Below are positions 47,997 through 56,682 of a stretch of 64,000 nt of DNA, in pieces (the stretch's first letter is position 1; each line of letters opens with the position of its first letter). Location of the stretch: NCBI GenBank assembly GCA_022264855.1, contig JABYQU010000030.1, forward strand, positions 248,001 through 312,000, in the 5' to 3' direction. The notes under the pieces were generated by a model. The model searched no databases and was not told where the DNA came from. It was given only the letters and a program-made list of their open reading frames with translations. Source of the DNA: Lenzites betulinus (taxonomy: Eukaryota; Basidiomycota; Agaricomycetes; Polyporales; Polyporaceae). The position numbers were made by a program, and so were the translations under genes.

Positions 47997-48518
47997 AATG
48001 AGGTCCGGGGACGTGCGTTACAGAGGTAGATGGTACAGTCTACACGGTGAATGTATTTCATTAGGATATTGCCGACCCGCGGGACCTGGATGCCAATGTA
48101 CTCACCAGTAGTATCCGACCAGCATAAGACAGGTCGTCCCGTTGTGCGGGGCTTCTCAGTGGTGATCCGGCTGTTATAGAGCAAAAAGCCTAGGTTTCAA
48201 TCTGAAGCACAGACGAATCCTCCCCCAAGATACAGTTCGCAAAGCAAGAGAGATTAGACCAGGTGTAGGTGCGGAGGAGAAGGAGGAGGATGTCTTGCCG
48301 AGCGCCCGCGTCAGTAGTGGGCGCCAAAGTCGCGCGACGCGTCGTGGGCGCTTGTTGACCTCGAGGTTACCGTCAACAACTTCTCTAGATCTTCGACTCG
48401 GACTGCTTCCGTCAATTCAAAACTTCTAGTCCAGGGACGGCGGCATCTATCTCGCCATCGTTGTTGACACCAGTGTGTCTCCTCAACGTACGGCACACAC
48501 AGCAGGGCAGGACAACAT
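47997..48518. promoter_or_regulatory. Divergent promoter region, PP2C / release-factor-like gene
   Basis: 522 bp between two outward-facing genes that are both predicted to act in mitochondria. No specific element is recognised. Confidence 0.4.
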
Positions 48519-50203
48519 ATGTTCAGCGTCTTCCGGCGCGCTGCGGTTGGTGCTTCAGTTAACTGGACTCACAAACCAGCATTCCTCCGCACAGGCACTT
48601 CTACGTATGAGTTGTATGTGTGCTCACGCTGTACGAAGGGACTGTCGAGACAGATCACTACGTACTCTGTGAATCCCGAGAATACTCATGGCTTGAATCT
48701 ACGTGATGCCATCTCCAACACGGAGCGCAGCATGGAGGAGATCGAGGCGTACCTTAACACAGACGAAATCGCCCAGGAGGTACAACACACTGAAGCGGTG
48801 TTAGAGGTATTTTTCTGACTGTGAGCTACATGGACGTGCTTCTTACTCTACACCTTGTTTTCAGGACCCCCAGTTGTGGGTGGTGAACCCGGCTGGCGCT
48901 CTCACCGTCCAAAAACGTCTCTCGGATATGCAACACAAACTCTCGACGCGAAGGCAATTTCGTTCGACCTTAGATCGACTGAAAGAGCTGGCTGGTATGC
49001 TAGGCATATTTCTGACTCAAATATACGCTCATATCCCTCATTCGTAGCCATGGCTGAAAGGGCCGAAGATACCGACCTGGGGACAGCCGTTTTTCTGCAG
49101 CTGCAAGGCCTTCAACAGAGCGCGAAACAACAAATGACCTCAATTCTTTTATCGGATCCAATGGACCAAAACTCCGCGTATATTACCATCCGGGCCGGCT
49201 CCGGAGACACAGAAGATTCTGAGTGGGCTTCCACGCTTGTATGCATGTATACCAAATGGGCCCAATCCAGGAATTTCGCTGGTATGCCTGTCCCGTTTGC
49301 CCGGCCAAACGCCCCACTGATACATCCCGCCCGCAGTCAAGACGGTCGAGGAAATTCCAGATGACGCAGCAGGCACAAGCCAGACCATGCTGCTTATTGA
49401 GGGGCCCTACGCGTACGGATATGCACAGTACGAGTCGGGGATCCATCGCCTCCTTCATCATTTGCCCTCATCGGGGGATCGTGGCCAGTATACATCCTGT
49501 GCGAGCGTCCGCGTTTCTCCACTCATAGACGATGACATGCCGGCGGCCGTCGTCGACTTCGAGCTAGCAGATATCCAGATTACGGTCACGTCTACCCAGA
49601 GAACGGGTGAGTTTTCCTATCTCGACGGCTAAGGTCCGAATGCGTGATGTTCACGGGGAGTGACAGGCGGGCATCTCGTAGAAAATGCGGCGGGTGCCGT
49701 GCGCGTCGTACACCTCCCGACAGGAATAACCGCATCCGTGGGTCTTCGCTGCTGTGGTCCGATTATACGCGGTATCTGAAGCCCCTATCTCCCAGTGCCA
49801 GCACGAGGGCAGTCAACACCGTAACCGTATTTGCGCGCTCTCACTCCTGAGGGCGAAGCTGTATGACATGGAACTAGAGAAGAGGTGCGTCCCTTTATCT
49901 TGTCGCCGCCCTCGGAAGGGGCACTCATTGTACCCGATTTAGAGTGCAGTCAGCTGCAGACACGAGCCACGCGCTACCCGCGAACGAGTGGAGCTCGCGA
50001 ATCCGGACATACACTCTACAGCCGCCCCAGTTTGTGAGGGACGCTCGGACGGAGTACGAAGTGAAATCCGACGCCGTGCAAAGTGTCCTCGATGGGGATC
50101 TCGGGGGGTATGTGCTATGTCCTCATGTGGTCGCGTTTCCCACTGAACCGTCCCACCTAGATTTATGGAGGCTAGCCTGCGCAAATTCAAGAAGAAAGCA
50201 TAA
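48519..50203 (+). CDS. Class I mitochondrial release-factor-like protein with GGH instead of GGQ
   Basis: Eight exons: 48519-48806, 48865-48994, 49048-49281, 49337-49606, 49667-49737, 49796-49884, 49943-50107 and 50161-50203, giving 429 residues with no internal stop. The fold matches RF1/MRF1: an N-terminal helical domain, ITIRAGSGDTEDSEWASTLV, the LLIEGPYAYGYAQYESGIHR block, VRVVHLPTGITAS, CQHEGSQHRNRI, and a basic C-terminus (SLRKFKKKA). But three functional sites differ. The GGQ that triggers peptide release is GGH (residues 308-310, codon CAT). The usual PxT stop-codon reader is PSS (261-263). The conserved DHR after the C-terminal block is lost (FVRDARTEY). The N-terminus (FSVFRRAAVGASVNW) could be a mitochondrial targeting peptide. 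It cannot be assumed to hydrolyse peptidyl-tRNA. Either a decaying paralog or a factor with a new role; a canonical MRF1 should exist elsewhere in the genome. Confidence 0.85.
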
Positions 50204-50716
50204 AGGGCGCTAGTCTCCACAGAGGCTGCTTCCGTTGGCAGGTCGCAATGGTGACGCCCCACCGTCACGTTAGCTCAAGCTCTTGGGGGTCCACAACTTT
50301 CTTCACTTCCACGGTGTGGACTGGCCGGGACACCCTTCGTCAGCCCGACGTTGTACGTACGTGGCGCTCCAAGGGCTTCCCCCCCTTCTGGCCCCGAGGA
50401 ACGAGGTTCGATCCGATAAACTGAAGGCTCACTCCAGAAGGCGGCCCTCGCGTGGCACAGAAGTCGGCCAGGAAATCGTAGCGGTCGCCCCATGAATACG
50501 GTAGATTATAGTCGTCTCTGTACAGTATCTCATAAACCCATGAAAACGCTCAAACGTGGCAATACAATATCGTGCAGCTCCCCGCCTGAGCCCGCCTAAT
50601 TCGGCACAACACCATGGCCGCGGTCTTCTCCCGACCACGGCGCGCCCCCGTTCCTCTCACCCCCCTTCTACCCGAGCCCAGGACCCAAGAAAGACGCTTC
50701 GCGAACACGGAACGGG
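50204..50716. other. Convergent intergenic spacer
   Basis: 513 bp between the stops of the release-factor-like gene and the first PPxY-tailed membrane protein. No coding frame is supported. A T-loop-like GGTTCGATCC at about 50404 is not embedded in a tRNA fold. Confidence 0.5.
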
Positions 50717-51964
50717 CTAGGACGCGGGGGTATACTCCGGCGGCATCTCCTCCAAGATCTCGTCCTCGCCGAGCACTGCCGGCGGTATGTCGCCCTCCCT
50801 AAAGCGGATGCCCGAGTCTTCGTGCTGGATCGTCTCCGGCTCTCCCTCCGGCTCCGGCACCTCGGGCACAGGAGGGTGCTGTTGGGCGAGCTCCGCGGCG
50901 TAGATGCGACCCGCGACCTGCGACGCGGAGTCGTCCGGTCCGACGGTGGACGCCGGCGCGGTCAAGGTCGTGTTGGAGAGCCAGGTCGAGGACGCGGAGA
51001 CCTCGCTTGCGAGGTGCGCTGGCGTGTGCGTGCGCATGCGCGGGATCGTGTCCGACCCGTTCTCGAGCTGGTCGTCGTCTATGAGACCCTCCACGAGATC
51101 TGGAGGAGCAGAGTAGTGCGTGTCAGCGTGGGCGGTCGCGAGTGTGAGTGTGCGGCCCGGATAGGCGGTGGATGAAGGGGAGACTTTGGGGGGCAGAGAA
51201 GGGGGTGACATACCTTTGCCGCCTTTCAAATTCTTCGACAGTCTGAATCGATGGCGGAAGTAGCGGAGGTAGATGAAGAGGCCGACGCCGAAGAGAAGGA
51301 GGGCCACGACGCCGCCCACCACACCACCAATGATCGGACCGATGTCAGTATGCGATGAGCTCGGGGCGTCCGGCGCCGCCGTCGCACTCGCCGAAGCAGA
51401 AGCAGAATTTGAAGCAGAAGTGGAACCAGAAGGGGAAGCAGACGCAGAATTCGAGGCGGATGCACTAACAGATGTGGATGTGGATGCTGTAGCAGCGTAC
51501 TTGATGTAATCGAGCAGGTACGGCTCTCCAGTGCTCGCGGCCGTCACATTGATGATTAGAATGTGTTCCCCATCCGCAATTGTCCCCGAGTCGTAAAACA
51601 GCTGCCCGTCCTGCTCGGTCAGAGCCGCCAGGGACACCGATGTTGAAGCAAACGACGCGGTATGGCTGCCGTCGACCGAATATGAAGAGGTCACGACTCC
51701 CCCGGCGTCCGCAGGTGGCGTGAGTGTGCCAAACACTTGCACCTGTGTGCCTAAATCGACGTTCAACGAACGCCCACACGCACGAAAGAAGCCGAGCTCA
51801 CCATGAAATCGGAAAGCAGCACCACCCGTCCCGCCCACGCTCGACAATGTCTGGTCGAAGACCGCGCCGTTGTTCGCCGTCTGGATGAGCTGCCACGGCT
51901 CGGGCCCGTACGAATCATACTCGATCGAAGTCGTATCCGCGTTATCGACGTTCACGTTGGACAT
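50717..51964 (-). CDS. Type I membrane protein with DSGIRF and PPEY tail, copy A
   Basis: Minus-strand exons: 51964-51802, 51750-51214 and 51099-50717, giving 360 residues. The two introns are of in-frame length, so unspliced reading stays open; they were placed by their donors (GTGAGC, GTATGT) and by alignment with the neighbouring paralog, which splices at the same two places. Layout: an ectodomain of likely beta-sandwich type (for example TQVQVFGTLTPP and GEHILIINVTAASTGEPYLL), a Ser/Ala repeat linker, a membrane helix (GGVVGGVVALLLFGVGLFIY), a basic RYFRHRFR stop-transfer stretch, and a cytosolic tail ending HEDSGIRFREG and EMPPEYTPAS. There is no classical signal peptide (starts MSNVNVDNAD). 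PPEY fits a WW-domain binding site. Function unknown; receptor-like or wall-sensor roles are inference. Confidence 0.82.
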   Translation of the reverse strand: MSNVNVDNADTTSIEYDSYGPEPWQLIQTANNGAVFDQTLSSVGGTGGAAFRFHGELGFFRACGRSLNVDLGTQVQVFGTLTPPADAGGVVTSSYSVDGSHTASFASTSVSLAALTEQDGQLFYDSGTIADGEHILIINVTAASTGEPYLLDYIKYAATASTSTSVSASASNSASASPSGSTSASNSASASASATAAPDAPSSSHTDIGPIIGGVVGGVVALLLFGVGLFIYLRYFRHRFRLSKNLKGGKGMSPPSLPPKVSPSSTAYPGRTLTLATAHADTHYSAPPDLVEGLIDDDQLENGSDTIPRMRTHTPAHLASEVSASSTWLSNTTLTAPASTVGPDDSASQVAGRIYAAELAQQHPPVPEVPEPEGEPETIQHEDSGIRFREGDIPPAVLGEDEILEEMPPEYTPAS

Positions 51965-52514
51965 GCTACGCGCGAGCCCCCAGCGACAGGCTTAGGAATC
52001 TTCGGGGCTGGTGGAGGTGGACGGTCAACGTTCGAGGAGACGACAAGGACAAAAGGGCCGAATTTGATCTGCTCATTGTGTTGTCCGACCGGCCACTTAC
52101 ACTGGCTTGGGTGCGGGATGAGGCCGGCCCCGACTCTAGGGCTCTGCAGGGCCCATATGATGCATGATGCCCGAGCCATCCCCGTGGCACGCCATACGAG
52201 CACACCGCGTCGACGGCGTGCGTGCCTCGCGTGCCTCCGCCCCGCGTGCCCGCGTTTCGCGGATCTCTTCAAGCACTTGGGTCAACGACCACTGCCCGCG
52301 AGGATAATTACATGTTATATTCGACTCTAATAAATACACCACACCAATCATCAAAACGACATTAAGGATTCGTAAGTAAAGAACAAAACAAGGCGTCGAG
52401 CGTAACAAAAACAGGATGTCGCATTGCGTCAGCTCTATATCCAACGCGCTGCAGGCAGTGTAAGCCGCCCATTCAGTCCGGCAACGCCAGGCCTCACGGG
52501 CGTACAGATACGCC
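51965..52514. other. Spacer between tandem membrane-protein genes
   Basis: 550 bp holding the promoter of copy A and the 3' flank of copy B (both transcribed leftwards). An AT-rich stretch at about 52300-52400 fits the 3' untranslated region of copy B. No coding frame is supported. Confidence 0.5.
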
Positions 52515-53722
52515 TCATGCCTCCGAATACGTGGGCGGAACGTCTGCAAGCTCCGGCGCTGCAAGAACTTGGGCCGTGGCCGCAGAGGACGACGACGAAG
52601 GCTCTCCATTCGAGTTGAAGCGAATCCCCGAGTCCGCGTGGAACGTCGCGGGCTGTGGCACAGACAGCAGCCCCGCCTCAGCGGCTTTGCTCCGTGCCTG
52701 GTTGGGGCTGTTGCGCGGCACGCCCGGGTTGGCAATAAACAGCGAGGGCGGGTGCGATGGTCCACTGGTTGAGCTGAGCTCGCTACCCGGAGCTTCGGAG
52801 GGGGTGTACGGAGCGGCGTTGTACTGCAAGGACGCGGGTGCGGTGAAACTCGACGGTCCGCTGTACGCGGAGGGCGCAGCGCCAGAACCCGGGGTGTATT
52901 GAGACGGAGTGCCGAAAGCCGATGGCGTAGTGGGAGGCGCCTCGTAGGCCTTCGCCTCTGTAATTTGAAGTGAGCTACCAATGCATTTTTCGCAGAACAA
53001 AAAGCCCTACCTTGATCGAGTAGGTCGCCAGGCTCGGCGCGAGACGCATAGAAGTACGGGTCGCTCTTGCGCCTGCGGCGGAAGCAGAAGAAGTACGCGG
53101 CAAAGGCGGCTGCAAGAAGCACCGCAACGCCGCCTACGACGCCGCCCACGATTGCACCTACAGGGGCACTAGATGACGCGGCCGCTGTGGCAACAACGGT
53201 GCTCGTGGCAGCGGGGAGGAAACTCGTTACGACCTGTTGGGATGCGGTGGGTGCGGCGCCGGCGATAGGAAGGTATGCAATCACATCCAGGGCGAAAGGA
53301 TAATCCTGAGTCGCATTGACGACAGCGAGTTCGAGCAAATGCTGCCCGCTGGAGAGGTTCTCCAGGTCAAAGAAGGGGAACTGAATGTTCAAGCTGCCGT
53401 TGTTAGGGGCGGTCACCGTCTGCACCAGTTTTCCGTCGATTGAGAACTGGATAGCGGGTGGGCCGCTGGTGGTGACGGTGGTTGCAAGACCGAAAACGGT
53501 AACCGCGGTTCCTATACCACTTGAGTATTAGGATGTGTTTCTGCACTGTATACACCACCTCGTACCCGAAAACGTGAGGCTGGCCTTCGCCCCAGCAATC
53601 CCCTCGGTCACAGTGTCCTCGAACGCGGTGTCGACGCCCGTCCTAGGGAACCACAAGCTCGGTGTCTCATAGTTGATAGAGTTCAAGTTGCTGTCATCGA
53701 CAATGAACAGAGAGTCGCTCAT
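52515..53722 (-). CDS. Type I membrane protein with DSGIRF and PPTY tail, copy B
   Basis: Minus-strand exons: 53722-53566, 53511-53011 and 52957-52515, giving 366 residues. Paralog of copy A with the same order and the same two intron positions: ectodomain (TAVTVFGLATTVTTSGPPA, HLLELAVVNATQDYPFALD), a Ser/Thr/Ala linker, a membrane helix (GAIVGGVVGGVAVLLAAAFA), a basic FRRRRKSD stretch, a Pro/Ser/Tyr-rich tail, then HADSGIRFNSNG and the C-terminal DVPPTYSEA. The ectodomains have diverged far more than the tail motifs. The arrangement suggests a tandem duplication followed by ectodomain change. The N-terminus lacks a classical signal peptide, so the helix may act as a late signal-anchor with the N-terminus outside. 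Function unknown. Confidence 0.83.
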
Positions 53723-54649
53723 GGCTGCAACGTTGAAAGGGAGACCGAGGGGAAAAGGAAAAGGTGGTGGGCAGAAGGAAAGAGAAGGAAAGAAGTTACT
53801 TGGGCAGGCACCTATAATTGAGTCTGCTGGGCATCTCCACGGAAGATGGCGAGTGATTTCTCTAATCGCCGGGCGACAGCCGAAGGGCGGGCGAGGGCGT
53901 TTCAGTCAAATGCACAGCATATAGCGTGGTACGGGTGCACTCCATCCGACGGGTGACTGATTCTCATTCCGTTTAGGGTGCTTTTCCCATGATACACAAC
54001 GGAGAGTCTGTACTGTTCACCAGATACGTCAAGTAGCCAGATGCTTCGACGAAGATGAGAACTCACCGGCCCCCATGAACGGTCGAAGGAACGATGTGCT
54101 ATCATCTTCCAAGACAATTCACTGCTTGTCTCCCACTATTATAAGCTTGTAAATTGACTATCGCCTGCCCCGCGTGCCCGAGGGGTGTTGTCCGAGTCGG
54201 ACATGCGTGATGGCATCTTGTCGGGCGGTCTCGGGCGCCCCCATCAGCGCACTCGCAATTGGGCGTCTAGTCTAGCGTGACAGATGTCACAACAGACGCT
54301 TTTCATCCCAAAGCGGAGGGATTGACTCGGCGAGAGAGAGAGACGGAGGCGTTCATTTCAGCCACCAGCACGTCCCCACGAGTTGCACAACTACAACCAC
54401 GACGACGACGCGCCTCTCTGCGCTCAACGTAGCTCACGGCCTGTGTTTAACCCCCTCAGAGCAGTTTGTGACCTCTGTGTCGCACGGCTTACGAAGTCAA
54501 CGCAACATCATTCGCCAAATAAGTCTCTAGTCACGTCCGGCTCGAGTGGCGCGCCGCCGAGCTAAATCAACCCGCACACAAGCGATCGGTCTCAGCTTTC
54601 AAGGATCTGACAAGAGAGCGTGCCTGGTCTGCAAACACAAGAACGTCCC
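53723..54649. promoter_or_regulatory. Divergent intergenic region
   Basis: 927 bp between copy B of the membrane pair and the disordered basic protein, which face outward. A GAGAGAGAGA run lies near 54333. No TATA box at a convincing distance was seen, and no coding frame is supported. Confidence 0.4.
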
Positions 54650-55963
54650 ATGAGTGCTGCAACAACCGTGTCCGACGACACCGCCGCTAATGGCGCTACG
54701 CAATTGCAAGCTGACAGCCAGCATGCGTTAGCCGGATCCTCCGTGAGTGAAGACACGCGTTTTGATCCATGTGTGTCCGAAATCCTCAAGTGTTCTGCGT
54801 TGAAGAAGTCGAACATGGAGCCATCTCCGCCGCCCGCATCCCAACATCCACCTGCGATCCACACCCTGGACCAGGCCGACAACATCCTTCTTCTAGCCAC
54901 ACACGGGATCGTCGTGCGCGACTTCGCATATGAGAATACACTGCCTCCCGTCTCCACCGTGCCGCGCTTCTCGGTGCAGACACAGCCAAGGCCGCGCCTG
55001 CTCAAGCGTGCTCGCGAGATGCTCGAGAACCCAGTGGATGGCGAAGAGAGCGACGTCGAGGATCCCTCAATTCCGAAGACGTGGTATATCGAGGCCAGCG
55101 GCTTCGGCGTAAGCCGTGGCTCACGCTACCGCAAGAGAACGCAAGCGCTCGCGAGGACGCTCACGGAACCTGTGGACGACGTTCCGCCTTCTCAAGGCCT
55201 CACCACCCGCGAAGGCGCTTTTGCTCTGCCAACCTCGCAATGTCCGTCCACGCCGCATGCGCCGCACCGCTACATCCAGAGCACCTCTTTGAGCCCTCTT
55301 ACGATAGCCGACAATACCTCTCCCAAATTTCAGGCTAGCCAACAAGGCGAATCGCAAGAGACGGAAACATGGATCGACACACCTCTCGTAACACCCAATG
55401 GCTCCCTCCAGTGGCCACTGCCCGCCGTCCAGAACACGAGCGCGATGCCGGCCTCCCAGCTGGAGTCTATCTTCCCACAGCTGCCCGACGAAGACATGAC
55501 GCTCTCCCAACTAGGTTTCTCCCCCGAGCGATCCCAGCCGCACTCGCAGCACTCGAACGCGATCGCCTCGTCGTCCACCGGGACACCCTCGCGGCGACGT
55601 CGCGAAGAGGGCCTCCCCCCACCAGCAAACTTCCGCCGTCGCACATCACCGTCGAAGTCGCCCTCCCCACCACAGCCAGATCCGCACGGAGACACGCGTC
55701 CAGGCTCGCCCCGGTACTATTTCCGCCAGCGTGCGCCCGTCGCAAAAGCGAACCCCAAGTCGACCGCGGGCGCGGGACGCGCGTCCAGCCGCGCACGCGC
55801 TTCGAATCAGGCCGCGCGCAAACCACAGGACACTGCACCGCCTTTACGCAAGAAGAAGAAGCCGTCTCCTCCGCCCGCGCCCGAGCTTCCGCAGACCCAG
55901 CCCGTGGGGCGGATAACGCGGTACGGCCTGCGGAAGAACGGGGATGTGGAGGGTGTCAAGTAG
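54650..55963 (+). CDS. Disordered basic protein of unknown function
   Basis: A single exon of 438 codons (437 residues). I do not recognise a family. The sequence is rich in Ser, Pro, Gln and Arg, with no membrane segment or signal peptide. The only ordered-looking stretch is about 60-155, with IHTLDQADNILLLATHGIVV and PKTWYIEASGFGVSRGSRYR. The last third has repeated basic clusters (SRRRREE, FRRRTSPSKSPS, RKKKKPSPPP) and several SP/TP sites, so a nuclear, phospho-regulated protein is plausible. The uninterrupted frame and codon pattern support a real gene. It is convergent with the haspin-like kinase. Confidence 0.72.
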   Translation: MSAATTVSDDTAANGATQLQADSQHALAGSSVSEDTRFDPCVSEILKCSALKKSNMEPSPPPASQHPPAIHTLDQADNILLLATHGIVVRDFAYENTLPPVSTVPRFSVQTQPRPRLLKRAREMLENPVDGEESDVEDPSIPKTWYIEASGFGVSRGSRYRKRTQALARTLTEPVDDVPPSQGLTTREGAFALPTSQCPSTPHAPHRYIQSTSLSPLTIADNTSPKFQASQQGESQETETWIDTPLVTPNGSLQWPLPAVQNTSAMPASQLESIFPQLPDEDMTLSQLGFSPERSQPHSQHSNAIASSSTGTPSRRRREEGLPPPANFRRRTSPSKSPSPPQPDPHGDTRPGSPRYYFRQRAPVAKANPKSTAGAGRASSRARASNQAARKPQDTAPPLRKKKKPSPPPAPELPQTQPVGRITRYGLRKNGDVEGVK

Positions 55964-56682
55964 CGTGCTTGCTCCCACAATCGCCGCGCGTCCAAGTGAG
56001 CAAGTGGGCGGGAATGGCTATTCCCGCTGCCGCTTTCGCGTCGCTGTCATGAAATCGACAACATCAAGAAGACGTACCCGGCGCGGTATGTCTGTCCATA
56101 TGTATGTGCAGGTGACCACGTCTCGTGGCTATATCTGTATTCGAGGAGCCTCCCTTCCTCCGCACATCAGTTTGTGCCCCCCGAGCTTATCTTATTCCTG
56201 TTATCCGTGTATCGATCTTCGCAACCCTCTGTATTGTTGTCCCCGCTGTGTACGTCGGAGCACTCTATCCTCCTCTCCATCCACGCCTACGTCCATGCTA
56301 TCCAGAGCTTACCGTACATCGCACGCCCCCGACCCACCATGAACACCCTGAGACCACTTCATGACTCATCACATCCTTCTCCGCCTACGAGTTACCCACC
56401 CTCTGTAGCCTGTACCTCCCTATTTACCTTCGCAGGTTATCGCGCTCATGTACTGATCACTTATTCGTGCCCGCACACGGATCACGACCCAATACAAACA
56501 TTCACGCCATTGAAAGATACTGCTGTGTATATGCTACATCCCACGCGGGGAGGGTATACTTTCCGAAACCCCAAGTCTACAACCTAAAAAGTGAAGATAC
56601 AGAGTCCCCCTACAGACACCGGCTCGAATAGTGATGGCTAGCTGTGCAAGGCACATATATGCCACCCGAAATGTACAAAGAC
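55964..56682. other. Convergent intergenic spacer
   Basis: 719 bp between two stops. T/C-rich and without a supported coding frame. Confidence 0.5.

Noticed and set aside
48519..50203. Calling the release-factor-like gene a pseudogene outright
   Set aside because: Eight exons close in phase with no stop or frameshift, so only the functional residues, not the frame, are lost; it is kept as a CDS with the doubt stated.
50400..50420. tRNA T-loop-like GGTTCGATCC
   Set aside because: No matching acceptor, D or anticodon arms could be paired around it on either strand.
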